Below are positions 16,771 to 25,944 of a stretch of DNA of 64,000 bases, in pieces; position 1 is the stretch's first letter, and every line of letters starts with the position of its first letter. The position numbers and the translations under genes are program-made. The DNA is taken from NCBI GenBank assembly GCA_958450865.1, contig CAUDNY010000004.1, positions 1-64,000 of the forward strand, in the 5' to 3' direction. The DNA is from an uncultured Collinsella sp. (lineage in GTDB: Bacteria > Actinomycetota > Coriobacteriia > Coriobacteriales > Coriobacteriaceae). A model generated the notes under the pieces. That model ran no database searches. It had not been told where the DNA came from and saw nothing but the letters and a program-made list of their open reading frames with translations.

Positions 16771-17793
16771 ATGACGGCAAGCGACACGACCGAGACAATT
16801 AAAAAGGGGAATTCGGAGCCCAGTTTCGATAAAACGGCTCAGCGCATCCTCAATCTTTTCTTTGTGCTCAATAGCTCCCCCGAACCGCTGACGACCGAGC
16901 AGATCGTCTTGGATTCTGACCTGGGATATGGCTCGGGCAACATCGACTCGGATAAGCGCAAATTTCGGCGCGATCGCGACAAACTGCTCGAGCGTGGCAT
17001 CTTAATCAAAGAGGTTCGCCCTGCCGGTGCGCAGGAGACCGAGGAAAGCTCGTGGACAATCGACCGCGAGCACACGTTTGCAGCAGGCGGCCTCATCACC
17101 GCAGACGACGCCGATATCCTGCTCAACGCCATCGACCAGACACTAGCGGCCGGCTCATCCACTTTTGCCGCACCGCTTGCCGATATTCGCTCCAAGATTG
17201 CCTATCTCACCGGCAGGACGACGGTAGACGAGGCGCCGATCAGCCGCTCTCCCACCGTCGATGCGGTTTGGAGCGCCTTTGCCGAGCGTTGTGCACTGCG
17301 ATTTTTATATCAGAACGGACGCGGCGAGCAGAAAGAACGTACCGTCCGCGTCTACGGCATGTTCGAGCGCGAGGGTGTGGCGTACTTCTGCGGCCTCGAC
17401 AACGTCACCGACGACATCAGGACATTCCGCTGCGACCGTATCGTACGCGCTTGGCGCCCTTCGAAGGCCTACGTCATCCCCGCGAACTTCAATCTAAACG
17501 ACTATCTGTTCTTTGAATTCGATTTTGCCGACCGACCGCCCGTTGCAGCCACGTTCTCGTTCGCCCCTCAGACGCAGATCGATATGATCAACGGCCTCAC
17601 GCGTGGGCGAGGTGAGCTCGCACACACCGATGCAGGATGGACCTGGACCGTTGACGTGCGCGACCTTGAAGCCGCCGCCTCATTTTGCATGGCCCACGCC
17701 ATGGACGGCATGAGGCCCGTGGCCCCCAAATCGCTCAAACAGGCGTGGAACCACCTCATTGAAAGGACGGTGCACGAGCATGCCCGTGTGTAA
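16771..17793 (+). CDS. WYL-domain transcriptional regulator, PafB-like
   Basis: Residues 20-110 look like a winged-helix DNA-binding segment (AQRILNLFFVLNSSPEPLTTEQIV, then FRRDRDKLLERGI). The central region with RFLYQNGRGEQKERTVRVYGMFEREG matches a WYL domain, followed by a C-terminal extension. In actinobacteria, paired WYL proteins PafB and PafC form a ligand-sensing regulator of DNA-damage genes. The next gene is the second member of such a pair and overlaps it by 14 nt. The gene is divergent from the M28-like gene; the shared 198-bp gap holds the promoters of both. Confidence 0.82.
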   Translation: MTASDTTETIKKGNSEPSFDKTAQRILNLFFVLNSSPEPLTTEQIVLDSDLGYGSGNIDSDKRKFRRDRDKLLERGILIKEVRPAGAQETEESSWTIDREHTFAAGGLITADDADILLNAIDQTLAAGSSTFAAPLADIRSKIAYLTGRTTVDEAPISRSPTVDAVWSAFAERCALRFLYQNGRGEQKERTVRVYGMFEREGVAYFCGLDNVTDDIRTFRCDRIVRAWRPSKAYVIPANFNLNDYLFFEFDFADRPPVAATFSFAPQTQIDMINGLTRGRGELAHTDAGWTWTVDVRDLEAAASFCMAHAMDGMRPVAPKSLKQAWNHLIERTVHEHARV

Positions 17794-18697
17794 ACTCACC
17801 AGCGAGCAGAGGCTCTCGCGCGCCATCGACATCATGGAGGCCCTCTACGCCGCCGGCGAGAGCGGCATGACACGAACCGAGATTTGCAGTCGCTTTGACA
17901 TCACGGGGGTGTCGCTCGACGAGATTCTCGAGATCGTCTCGACGCTCGCGGACCGAGAATCGGGCGCGCGCATCATCTGCGAATGCCACGGCGAGCATGT
18001 GGTCCTCACCGGTGACGCCGGGCGTGTGCTACCGCTGCGCCTGAGTGCCGCCGAGGGCGCTGTGCTCAACCACGAACTTGAATCGTTGGGGATCGAGCCG
18101 CAGACGGCAGCTCGGATTCGATCTGCTCTTCTACCCGAAGAGCTCGGCTATAACCAGCGCGTCTTTGACACCGTCAACCACGGGTCGCACTGGCAGCAGC
18201 TGAGCTGCGCCATTCAGGACGGCGTTCGCTGCCGCATCTCGTATCGCTCGATGGACGATGCACGGCCACGTGAGCGTCTGGTCGACCCCTTGCGCATTAC
18301 GGCAAACGGCGACCAAACATACCTGATTGCCTGGGACATCGCGGTCGATGAGCAGCGCACCTATCGCATGGATAAAATCGAGGGACTCGCCTTGACGGAA
18401 GACTCCGTCGTGCCTCATGCACCGGACGTCACATCCCTCCACGATTCCCTTGCTCGGACGCAGCGTAGCGCAAAGCTCTTGATGCCATTCGATATGGCGG
18501 AGTATCTGGACTGGGCCGGCATCACCCTAATCGAGCGCAGCGGGGCAGACATGGCAACGGTAACCGTGCATTACGGCTCCGAGCGTTGGCTACTGAGCCA
18601 GATAATCGCAGCGGGCGGAGCCATCCGCATCTTGGATGACCCCGCCCTGTCAAAGCGTCTGTGCGATATGGCAAAAACCCTCGTCTGTCCGCTTTAG
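17780..18697 (+). CDS. WYL-domain transcriptional regulator, PafC-like
   Basis: Second of the WYL pair. The N-terminal helix-turn-helix region (RLSRAIDIMEALYAAGESGMTRTEICSRFDITGVSL, shown here in part) is followed by a WYL domain (GVRCRISYRSMDDARPRERLVDPLRI, then YLIAWDIAVDEQRTYRMDKIEGL) and a C-terminal domain. I start it at the ATG at 17780, inside the end of the preceding gene; an in-frame TTG at 17759 has no better site. Its stop overlaps the stop of the convergent DinG-like gene by 4 nt. It probably forms a heterodimer with the preceding product; this is inference from the PafBC family. Confidence 0.82.
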   Translation: MPVCKLTSEQRLSRAIDIMEALYAAGESGMTRTEICSRFDITGVSLDEILEIVSTLADRESGARIICECHGEHVVLTGDAGRVLPLRLSAAEGAVLNHELESLGIEPQTAARIRSALLPEELGYNQRVFDTVNHGSHWQQLSCAIQDGVRCRISYRSMDDARPRERLVDPLRITANGDQTYLIAWDIAVDEQRTYRMDKIEGLALTEDSVVPHAPDVTSLHDSLARTQRSAKLLMPFDMAEYLDWAGITLIERSGADMATVTVHYGSERWLLSQIIAAGGAIRILDDPALSKRLCDMAKTLVCPL

Positions 18698-21588
18698 CGC
18701 CGCCGCTCGTGGCGTGCACGCCACAGTTGCAGATAGCGCCCGATCTGCGCCGATTCGATGCGCTGGTAGGAGCTCGTGGGCAGCGACGTTAAGAACTTCT
18801 TTCCGTAGCCCTTCGTCACCAGGCGCGGGTCGGCCAGAATCAGCACGCCGCAATCGGTCGACGAGCGGATAAGGCGGCCGGCCGCCTGCTTGACCTCGAG
18901 CACCGCCTCGGGCAGCGAATAGCGCGCCCAAGCGCGGTCTTCGCGCAGGTTGCGCTCGCACGAGAGCGGGTCCGTGGGACTCGAGAACGGCAGCTTGGGA
19001 ATGATGACGCAGCGCAGCGTCTCGCCGCTGGCGTCGAATCCCTCCCAGAAGGCCTTAAGGGCAAAAAGCGACGAGGTCGGCTCGTTGATAAACCGGTCGC
19101 GCAGGCGACGAGGAGATGAGTTGCGCTGCTGGCAGTTGAGCTCCAGACCCGCACGGGCCATCTTAGGCTCAACGCGGGCGTACAGGTCTTCCATGTCGCG
19201 CCGATTGGTGAACAGTGTGAGCACCGATCCGCCCATGGCAAGATGGGCGTCGACCAGCACGCGCTCGAGCGCTGTAAGATAGCTCTCACGATCGCGCGGA
19301 TCGGGGATATCGCCCGCAACGACTACAGCCATGTTCGAATCGAAGTCGTAGCTCGAGTCCAAGTGCAGCGACGAGGATGTTGAAGCACCGATGCGATCGA
19401 GACCGACCGCGTGGTTAAAGTGTTCAAAGCTTTTGGACACCGTCATGGTCGCCGAGGCAAAGATAGCCGTGTGAACCTCGGGCAGCCACTCGGTTGCCAA
19501 GGCCTCGCCAATGTCGATGCGCTCTGCGGTCATTGACTCTCCGCCGGCACGCAGCCTGCGATTGACCTGCAGCGAATACACGTAGTGTTCATCGGTGCCG
19601 TCAATGATGAGTTTGAGGTTCTCGGCCAGCTCGTGCAGGCGGCGCGAAATATCACCCAGGTCGACAACAACCTCGGGCTTGTCGGCGGCGGCGGCTTGCA
19701 CCAGCGCGTCGACGCTCTTGTCAGCTTGTTCCAATGCGTCGATGGCAGTGTAGGCCGACTGTAAGAAATCATGCCAGTCGTCAGATTCGCGCAGCTCGGG
19801 GCCAATCCATAGATTGGCATTGTCATAACCCCCACGGGCACGGCGGCCGAGCTCGCGAACGCCATCGAACACGTCGGCGATTGCCATGCTCGCGCGCGCA
19901 ACCGTCGACGTCGCCTTGGCAGTAAGGCCCAAATAGAGCGTAGAGCCCTCGGAGGTTGCCAAATCACGGGAGACCTGGCTTAGCGCACCGGTGCTCGAGC
20001 CACCCAGGCGCTCAAACAGAACGCGTGATTCGTCCGCCGACACCACGCGCGCCCACTGACGGCGCGCCTCGCGCTCGATGGAATGGGCCTCGTCGATTAC
20101 CCAATGACGAATCGGAGGCAAAATCCTGCCCTCGGCCGCAACATTGCGGAACAGCAGGGAATGGTTGGTGACCACCACATCGGCATGCGCCGCACGACGG
20201 CGAGCGCCGTGGACCAAACATTTATCAGGGAAAAACGGGCAGAGGCGGCGAGCACACTCGCGCGAGGCCGTCGTAAAGTCGGGGCGGTTGACGCTGCGCC
20301 ACCGAATGCCAAGCGAGTCGAGGTCGCCATCGGCTGATTGGCAGACGTACGCCATAATGACCGCGACCGCCGTGAGCGTGTCCGCCGGATCGCGCTTGGT
20401 GGTAATCTCGACCTGGCCTCGGCTCATGCGCTCAAGCTTGCGCAGGCACGGATAGTGGTCATAGCCCTTGAGAGCGCAAAATGACAGACCACCGTCCAGT
20501 TGCTCGGCAAGTTTTGGCAGCTCATGGTACATGAGCTGGTCTGCAAGATTGTTCGATTTGGTCGCAATACCAACCGTGATGTTGTTACGGCGTGCCGCCT
20601 CGGCAAAAGGCACCAGATAGGCCATCGATTTGCCGACGCCTGTGCCCGCCTCAATTACACGATGAGTGCCCGTGACCAGCGCATCGCGGACCTCGAGCGC
20701 CATCGCGATCTGCTCATCACGCGGCTCGTAAGTGGGATACATGCGATTGACCAGGCCACCTGGCGCATAGTCTGCCTCAATCTCCTCACGACTCGGCATC
20801 TTGAGGACCGGCAGTTCGTCGGCGTCCACCCGATCGTCGGCGCGATCGGCCTTGAGAACGTCAGTACGAGCGGCGCCGAGAGAGAAGATAGAACCAGGGT
20901 TCTGCCCTGCCAAGAATGAGAAGATAGGACGATAGGACCAAGGCACATCCGGATGCATGTCGGCTAGGCGCGCCATGAGGCCCTGGGGCAAGTCGGTGAG
21001 CGCCACGAGCAACACGCGCCATACGCCACACAGGGCGTCGACGTCGGCATTGGCACGGTGTGATACCGAGTCACAGCCAAACAGATCGGCCATAAAAGAC
21101 AGTTTGTGCGAGGCCAGGCGCGGAAGCGCGATGCGCGACAGCGCCAGCGAATCGATCCAAATATCGCTCACGTTGACGCCGCCTTTGACCGACTCGATAA
21201 ACGAGCGGTCGAACGTGGCGTTATGTGCGATCACCGGGCAACCACCGACAAAATCGGCGAGGGCGGCGACGGCCTCAACGGCCGACGGGGCATCTGCCAC
21301 ATCGGCATTTGTAATGCTCGTGAGCTCGGTAATCTCGGCAGGAATCAGCTGCTTGGGATGCACGAAGGTATCGAAGCGGTCGATAACCTCGCGGCCCGAA
21401 AGACGGGCCGCCGAGATCTCGATCAGCTCGTTGTCCTGCACCGAAAGACCCGTGGTCTCGGTATCGAGGACAATCACATCTTCCTCGATAAGGCCGAAGG
21501 ACTGCGTTTTGGCGCGTTCGGCAAGCGTGGCATAGGAGTCGATGACAAACTGCGGCGTTCCTGACGAAACCGCGTCCTCGATTAGCAT
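18694..21588 (-). CDS. dinG: DinG-family helicase with N-terminal DnaQ-like exonuclease
   Basis: Predicted 5'-3' DNA helicase of the XPD/DinG superfamily fused to a DEDD 3'-5' exonuclease. The N-terminal domain (about residues 35-200) has DTETTG, IAHNATFDRSF and ANADVDALCG-like Exo motifs. The helicase has Walker A in EAGTGVGKSMAYLVP, a Cys-containing region (CALKGYDHYPCLRKL; CARRLCPFFPDKC) consistent with an iron-sulfur cluster, the DEAH box VIDEAHSIE, and C-terminal motifs (LTLFTNRRDM, FWEGFDASGE, QAAGRLIRS). The 964 residues resemble Firmicute DinG. It overlaps ddl by 7 nt. A repair or R-loop role is family inference. Confidence 0.9.
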   Translation of the reverse strand: MLIEDAVSSGTPQFVIDSYATLAERAKTQSFGLIEEDVIVLDTETTGLSVQDNELIEISAARLSGREVIDRFDTFVHPKQLIPAEITELTSITNADVADAPSAVEAVAALADFVGGCPVIAHNATFDRSFIESVKGGVNVSDIWIDSLALSRIALPRLASHKLSFMADLFGCDSVSHRANADVDALCGVWRVLLVALTDLPQGLMARLADMHPDVPWSYRPIFSFLAGQNPGSIFSLGAARTDVLKADRADDRVDADELPVLKMPSREEIEADYAPGGLVNRMYPTYEPRDEQIAMALEVRDALVTGTHRVIEAGTGVGKSMAYLVPFAEAARRNNITVGIATKSNNLADQLMYHELPKLAEQLDGGLSFCALKGYDHYPCLRKLERMSRGQVEITTKRDPADTLTAVAVIMAYVCQSADGDLDSLGIRWRSVNRPDFTTASRECARRLCPFFPDKCLVHGARRRAAHADVVVTNHSLLFRNVAAEGRILPPIRHWVIDEAHSIEREARRQWARVVSADESRVLFERLGGSSTGALSQVSRDLATSEGSTLYLGLTAKATSTVARASMAIADVFDGVRELGRRARGGYDNANLWIGPELRESDDWHDFLQSAYTAIDALEQADKSVDALVQAAAADKPEVVVDLGDISRRLHELAENLKLIIDGTDEHYVYSLQVNRRLRAGGESMTAERIDIGEALATEWLPEVHTAIFASATMTVSKSFEHFNHAVGLDRIGASTSSSLHLDSSYDFDSNMAVVVAGDIPDPRDRESYLTALERVLVDAHLAMGGSVLTLFTNRRDMEDLYARVEPKMARAGLELNCQQRNSSPRRLRDRFINEPTSSLFALKAFWEGFDASGETLRCVIIPKLPFSSPTDPLSCERNLREDRAWARYSLPEAVLEVKQAAGRLIRSSTDCGVLILADPRLVTKGYGKKFLTSLPTSSYQRIESAQIGRYLQLWRARHERRR

Positions 21589-22547
21589 GCAATCCCCGCT
21601 CGACGAAGACCCATACGGATCAGACTGTCACAGACCTGCGGGAACGTCATGTCGTCGGTGTGGCGGATCTCATCCGGATACAGCGACGTATCGGTCATGC
21701 CGGGAATGGTATTGGTCTCGAGGATAACGGGGCCGTCCTCGCTCACGATAAAGTCGCTGCGCGAGATACCCAGGCACCCGAGGGCCTTGTGAGCGGCACA
21801 GGCAAGCTCCTGGGCACGAGCGTAGTTCTCGGGTGAAATCTGCGCCGGAATGCGATGGATGTCCGTAGGGTCGACATATTTCACGTCCAGATCGTAGAAC
21901 TCGCAGTCCTCGGGCTTACGAATCTCGACAATCGGCAGGGCGCGCACGTCATCTTCACCGTATACACCGACGGTGATCTCGGTACCCTCGATGCACTTCT
22001 CGACCAGCACTTTGTCGCCGTACTCAAACGCCTTGGCGATTGCCGCGGGCAGCTCGGAGGGCTCATGGACCAGGGAAATGCCATAGCTGGAACCGTTGAC
22101 GGCCGGCTTCACAAAGCAGCGCTCGCCACAAACCTCGACGATATGATCGATATCGACTTCATCGCCCACCTCGAGCGCAAGGCCGGGGGCAACGGGAATG
22201 CCCGCCTTGGCGTACAGGAGCTTAGAGACCTCCTTGTCGGCACCGCAGGCGCTGGCAAGCACGCCCGAGGCCGTGTAGGGGATACCCAGGGTCTCCATGG
22301 CGCCCTGCATGGCGCCATCCTCGCCGCCGGCACCGTGCATGGCGATAAACGCCACGTCAAAGCCGCCGGTCGCCATGGTTACCATAAAATCATCGGCGGC
22401 CGTGTCGAGCAGCTCCACCGAAGTGTAGCCGGCCTCCTTCAAGGCAACCACGACGTTCTTTCCCGAATTGAGCGAGATCTCGCGCTCAGCGGAATGACCG
22501 CCCGCCAAGACCGCTACGTGCATGTTCTCTAGGCTTTTACCCGGCAT
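21582..22547 (-). CDS. ddl: D-alanine--D-alanine ligase
   Basis: ATP-grasp enzyme making the D-Ala-D-Ala dipeptide for peptidoglycan. Signatures: VLAGGHSAEREISLNSG near the N-terminus, FIAMHGAGGEDGAMQG (family HG.GGEDG), FVKPAVNGSSYGI for ATP binding, VLVEKCIEGTEITVGV, and the Mg-binding SDFIVSEDGPVILETNTIPGMT. Its Tyr-Gly-type active-site region (SSYGIS) suggests a normal D-Ala rather than D-Lac ligase, but this is inference. The 321 residues are typical. It is upstream of and overlaps the dinG-like gene. Confidence 0.95.
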   Translation of the reverse strand: MPGKSLENMHVAVLAGGHSAEREISLNSGKNVVVALKEAGYTSVELLDTAADDFMVTMATGGFDVAFIAMHGAGGEDGAMQGAMETLGIPYTASGVLASACGADKEVSKLLYAKAGIPVAPGLALEVGDEVDIDHIVEVCGERCFVKPAVNGSSYGISLVHEPSELPAAIAKAFEYGDKVLVEKCIEGTEITVGVYGEDDVRALPIVEIRKPEDCEFYDLDVKYVDPTDIHRIPAQISPENYARAQELACAAHKALGCLGISRSDFIVSEDGPVILETNTIPGMTDTSLYPDEIRHTDDMTFPQVCDSLIRMGLRRAGIAC

Positions 22548-22632
22548 GGGCAGACTCCTCCTCTATAATTTCTGCAGCTGATACCATATTGTAGCGATAC
22601 CCTCTACGTTTCCCCAAAATCGAAAGGCTTCC

Positions 22633-23685
22633 ATGAATCCCAGGACTAAATCTCAGGACATTCGCGACTTGAGCCAAAACGATATTCGCGAGCTCGTGGC
22701 CGAACTTGGCCAGCCCGCCTTCCGCGCGAAGCAGCTCATCGAATGGGTCTTCGAGAAGAACGTTTGTTCGTTTGACGATATGACCAACCTTCCCAAGGCT
22801 TTCCGCGAGCAGCTTAAAGAGGCTTTTGCCTTTGACACGCCGACTGAACTAACCAAGCAGGTTTCCAAAGATGGCTCTCGTAAGTATCTGCTCGAGTACC
22901 ACGACGGCGTTTCCGTCGAGACTGTCGGTATGCCCCGTCGTAACAAGCTTTCCGTCTGCGTTTCCACCCAGGCAGGCTGCGGCATGGGCTGCGCCTTTTG
23001 CGCTACCGGTCTCAACGGCCTCAAGCGCTCGCTGACCGCTCAAGAGATCGTCGACCAGGTACTTCATGTATCCAACGACTTTGGCGAGCGCGCCACGAGC
23101 GTTGTCTTCATGGGCCAGGGTGAGCCGTTTGCCAACTACGACGAGGTTCTCAAGGCGCTGCGAATCCTCAACGACCCCGATGGCATCGGTATTGGCGCTC
23201 GCCACCTCACCGTCTCTACCAGCGGCGTTATTCCAGGTATTCGCAAATTTGCCGACATCCCCGAGCAGTTCACGCTTGCCGTTTCCCTGCATTCCGCCAT
23301 CCAGTCGACGCGCAATAAGCTCATGCCCGGCGTTAAGAAGTACACGCTGCTTCGACTTCACGAGGCGCTTCAGCTTTACACCGAGAAGACTGGCCGCCGC
23401 CCGACCTATGAGTATGCCATGATCGAAGGCGTCAACGATACGAATCCCGAGATGCAGGCGCTCTGCGACTTCTGCGAGGGAACGCTGTGCCACGTTAACC
23501 TGATTCAGCTTAACGACATCGAGGGCAGCCCGCTCAAGCCGTCGCCGATTCATAAGGTTGAGGATCTTCAGCGTCGTCTCGAGTCCCGTGGCATCGAGAC
23601 CACGATTCGTAACTCCCGTGGTAACGATATTGACGCCGCCTGCGGACAGCTGAAGCAGCGTTTCAAAGTTCAGAAGAACGCATAG
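22633..23685 (+). CDS. rlmN: Dual-specificity 23S rRNA (A2503-C2) / tRNA (A37-C2) methyltransferase
   Basis: Radical SAM enzyme. The cluster-binding motif CGMGCAFCATG (CxxxCxxC) lies near residues 118-125. Family landmarks VFMGQGEPFANYD, HLTVSTSGVIPGI and the catalytic C-terminal Cys in IDAACGQLKQ are present. The 350 residues match RlmN rather than Cfr: it has the long N-terminal HhH-like region (DLSQNDIRELVAELGQPAFR). The ATG is preceded by AAAGG. It is a single gene reading towards the parAB region and ended by the terminator at 23724. Confidence 0.95.
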   Translation: MNPRTKSQDIRDLSQNDIRELVAELGQPAFRAKQLIEWVFEKNVCSFDDMTNLPKAFREQLKEAFAFDTPTELTKQVSKDGSRKYLLEYHDGVSVETVGMPRRNKLSVCVSTQAGCGMGCAFCATGLNGLKRSLTAQEIVDQVLHVSNDFGERATSVVFMGQGEPFANYDEVLKALRILNDPDGIGIGARHLTVSTSGVIPGIRKFADIPEQFTLAVSLHSAIQSTRNKLMPGVKKYTLLRLHEALQLYTEKTGRRPTYEYAMIEGVNDTNPEMQALCDFCEGTLCHVNLIQLNDIEGSPLKPSPIHKVEDLQRRLESRGIETTIRNSRGNDIDAACGQLKQRFKVQKNA

Positions 23686-23703
23686 GGGAGTCGCACCCCA
23701 AAT

Positions 23704-23719
23704 CGTTTCATGTGAAACA
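23704..23719. promoter_or_regulatory. Near-consensus parS-like palindrome
   Basis: CGTTTCATGTGAAACA differs from the parS 16-mer TGTTTCACGTGAAACA at two positions. It lies just past the rlmN stop, about 2.2 kb from the three perfect sites. It could be a weak ParB site. Confidence 0.5.
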
Positions 23720-23723
23720 TCGA

Positions 23724-23760
23724 ACAGTCCCGGTTGCAGGATATGCAACCGGGACTGTTT
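23724..23760 (+). terminator. Terminator of rlmN
   Basis: ACAGTCCCGGTTGCA pairs perfectly with TGCAACCGGGACTGT around GGATA, followed by TTT. It lies about 38 nt past the rlmN stop. Confidence 0.85.
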
Positions 23761-23814
23761 CATATATTGACTACAATTTTAGCTTTGCTGCTACTGGTCC
23801 CATTTTTTACGGGC

Positions 23815-23856
23815 AAAATAAGGGGTCCTTGTCTCGTGAATCAAACAAGGACCCTT
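23815..23856 (-). terminator. Terminator of the parA-parB unit
   Basis: AAGGGTCCTTGT and ACAAGGACCCCTT pair around a loop of about 12 nt. On the minus strand the stem is followed by ATTTT. It lies 29 nt past the stop of the small YtxH-like gene. Confidence 0.8.
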
Positions 23857-23884
23857 CAAAATATACTGGGTAATTGTTAGGTAC

Positions 23885-24139
23885 CTAATAGCCTACATTT
23901 TCCCATTGGTTGCTAACCCAACCTTGATTAATCTTTGGATTCTTCGTTACCTGAGCAGTACGCATAGCAACATCTTCTGTCATAACATCCATTTTCTTCT
24001 TGGAAGTATCGACGATATCCTGCGCACCACGAAGCAAACGACCTCGAAGCTCATCGTCTGTCGCGATCTTATAGCCAGCAAAGGCACCAGCTGCGACGGT
24101 TGTCGCCAATGCAATCGCAGTTAAAATCTTATTCCTCAT
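23885..24139 (-). CDS. Small membrane-anchored YtxH-like protein downstream of parB
   Basis: The 84-residue product begins with a membrane helix (ILTAIALATTVAAGAFAGYKIA), followed by a charged, helical segment (DDELRGRLLRGAQDIVDTSKKKMDVM), as in YtxH-like small proteins. I chose the ATG at 24139, which has AAGGAG 7 nt upstream and overlaps the end of parB by 11 nt. An upstream TTG is less likely. Overlap with parB means coupled translation, so a role near chromosome segregation or simple hitch-hiking are both possible. Confidence 0.65.
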   Translation of the reverse strand: MRNKILTAIALATTVAAGAFAGYKIATDDELRGRLLRGAQDIVDTSKKKMDVMTEDVAMRTAQVTKNPKINQGWVSNQWENVGY

Positions 24140-25034
24140 CTTGGTCTCCTTGATCAAACTGAATCATTTCGCCAAGAATACGAGAGAGCTCTTCCTCGTC
24201 TTTAAACTCAATCTCAATCTTATTCTTTCCACGCGAGCTCTTCACACGCACGTTGGTATTAAAAACCTGACGAAGCACGCGGGCAGCTTTTTTAAAAGAC
24301 TGAGGCGTTGCAGGCCTCGGCGTCTTAGGTGTCTCTCCGGCAGAAAACAACGGAGCAAGATTTTCTGTCGCTCTTACGGAAAGGCCCTCTGCAACAACCT
24401 TCTCTGCAAGTCGAATTCGAGCGTCCTCATAGGGAACTGCAAGAATCGCACGTGCATGACCAGCAGTAAGTTTGCCCTCAAAAATCATCTGCTGAACAAC
24501 TTCAGGGAGATCGAGAAGGCGCAGCGAGTTTGTAATTGCAGAGCGTGACTTGCTTACCGCCCTCGACAATGCCTCCTGGGTCATACCGCTGGCATCGATA
24601 AGCTGGCGATAGCCCTTAGCCTCTTCGACGGGATTCAGATCAGAACGCTGAAGGTTTTCGATCAGAGCAAGAGCCAGCATCTCTTCATCATTAACATCTT
24701 TAATGATGACAGGCAGCTCCTCAAGACCAGCAAGCTTTGACGCTTGGTAACGACGCTCACCAGCGATGATCTCATAGCCGTTTCCATGCTTGCGTACCAA
24801 AAGCGGCTGCAAGACGCCATGTTCTTGGATTGATTCGCTCAACTCACGAAGTTCAGTTTCGTTAAAGTGAATTCGCGGCTGATTAGGGTTGGGAACGATA
24901 TCCTCAATAGGTAGTTTTGTTTCAGATGCGGCATTCGAAGCCGATGCAGCCGAACCACCGGTCTCATACTCGGCCTCTGAGACCAAAGCATTGAGTCCAC
25001 GTCCCAATCCGCCACGTTTTTTTACACTAGGCAC
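24129..25034 (-). CDS. parB: Chromosome-partitioning protein ParB (Spo0J)
   Basis: CTPase clamp that loads at parS and spreads along DNA. The N-terminal stretch KKRGGLGRGLNAL is the ParA-interacting motif. The ParB/Srx domain (about residues 40-130) contains IVPNPNQPRIHF, the C-motif GERRYQASKLAG and ALIENLQRSDLNPVEEA. A helix-turn-helix follows (MTQEALSRAVSKSRSAITNSLRLL). The C-terminal dimerisation region ends in an acidic tail. Its start overlaps the end of parA by 8 nt. Three perfect parS sites lie just upstream of parA. Confidence 0.97.
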   Translation of the reverse strand: MPSVKKRGGLGRGLNALVSEAEYETGGSAASASNAASETKLPIEDIVPNPNQPRIHFNETELRELSESIQEHGVLQPLLVRKHGNGYEIIAGERRYQASKLAGLEELPVIIKDVNDEEMLALALIENLQRSDLNPVEEAKGYRQLIDASGMTQEALSRAVSKSRSAITNSLRLLDLPEVVQQMIFEGKLTAGHARAILAVPYEDARIRLAEKVVAEGLSVRATENLAPLFSAGETPKTPRPATPQSFKKAARVLRQVFNTNVRVKSSRGKNKIEIEFKDEEELSRILGEMIQFDQGDQDEE

Positions 25035-25827
25035 GCTTGATCACCTCTTTTGCAAGGTTCATATATGCTTTTGCACCCTTATTTTGAGGTGCATAGGTAA
25101 TTACCGGTTCTCCAAAAGACGGAGCTTCAGAGATTTTAACCGTACGGGGGATCAACGTCTTAAACGCCTTATCACCAAAGTACGATTGAACCTCCTCAAC
25201 AACCTGATTCGATAGAGAAGTACGCGAGTCATACATGGTCATAAGCACACCGTAGGTGTCTAAGCCCTTGTTCAGACGAGATTTGACCATCTTCATTGAC
25301 TCAAGCAGCTTCGTAACGCCCTCGAGTGCGTAATACTCGCACTGGATCGGAATCAAAACGCTGTCTGCTGCGGTCAAAGCGTTGATAGTAAGCAGGCCGA
25401 GCGAAGGAGGGCAGTCAATGAAAATAAAATCGAACTCGTCCTGAATCGGCTCAAGCAAATCTTTGAGACGGGTTTCACGAGCAATTGCGCTTACGAGTTC
25501 AATTTCAGCGCCTGCAAGCTGAATTGTAGCCGGAATTACGAATACCTTTTTGCAATTTGTATCAAGAACAAGCGATTCTGCCGGCACATCATTCAACAAT
25601 GCATCATAGATGCAGTGATCAAGGTCTTCTTTTTCAATTCCGAATCCACTGGTGCTGTTTCCCTGCGGATCAAAATCGACAATCAGTGTCTTACGACCCT
25701 GCTCACCCAGTGCTGCTGCAAGGTTTACAGCCGTCGTTGACTTACCGACGCCGCCTTTTTGATTGATGATTGCAATGATACGCGTGTCTTTTGCGCTCTT
25801 AGAACGCTTAACGTCGCGAAATCCCAC
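25027..25827 (-). CDS. parA: Chromosome-partitioning ATPase ParA (Soj)
   Basis: Deviant Walker-type ATPase of 266 residues that positions origins with ParB. INQKGGVGKSTTAVNLAAAL is the KGGxGKST Walker A, VDFDPQGNSTSG follows as Walker A', and FIDCPPSLG is Walker B. It starts at a GTG with GGAGG 4 nt upstream. A short basic N-terminal tail (RDVKRSKSAK) may help non-specific DNA binding. The parS array lies in the 134-bp gap between it and rsmG. Confidence 0.97.
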   Translation of the reverse strand: MGFRDVKRSKSAKDTRIIAIINQKGGVGKSTTAVNLAAALGEQGRKTLIVDFDPQGNSTSGFGIEKEDLDHCIYDALLNDVPAESLVLDTNCKKVFVIPATIQLAGAEIELVSAIARETRLKDLLEPIQDEFDFIFIDCPPSLGLLTINALTAADSVLIPIQCEYYALEGVTKLLESMKMVKSRLNKGLDTYGVLMTMYDSRTSLSNQVVEEVQSYFGDKAFKTLIPRTVKISEAPSFGEPVITYAPQNKGAKAYMNLAKEVIKRA

Positions 25828-25866
25828 GGTCCCTCCTGGTGTGTATTAAAGCTGTCAAACGGAGGA

Positions 25867-25882
25867 TGTTTCACGTGAAACA
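25867..25882. promoter_or_regulatory. parS site 1
   Basis: Perfect 16-bp palindrome TGTTTCACGTGAAACA, 40 bp upstream of the parA start. It is the ParB-binding consensus conserved across bacteria. Confidence 0.95.
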
Positions 25883-25905
25883 TTCCGAATCGATAGCAAC
25901 CGCCA

Positions 25906-25921
25906 TGTTTCACGTGAAACA
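25906..25921. promoter_or_regulatory. parS site 2
   Basis: Second perfect copy of the parS 16-mer. Centre-to-centre spacing from site 1 is 39 bp and from site 3 also 39 bp. Confidence 0.95.
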
Positions 25922-25944
25922 CTGCAAGTTGTTAGTATCCATTA

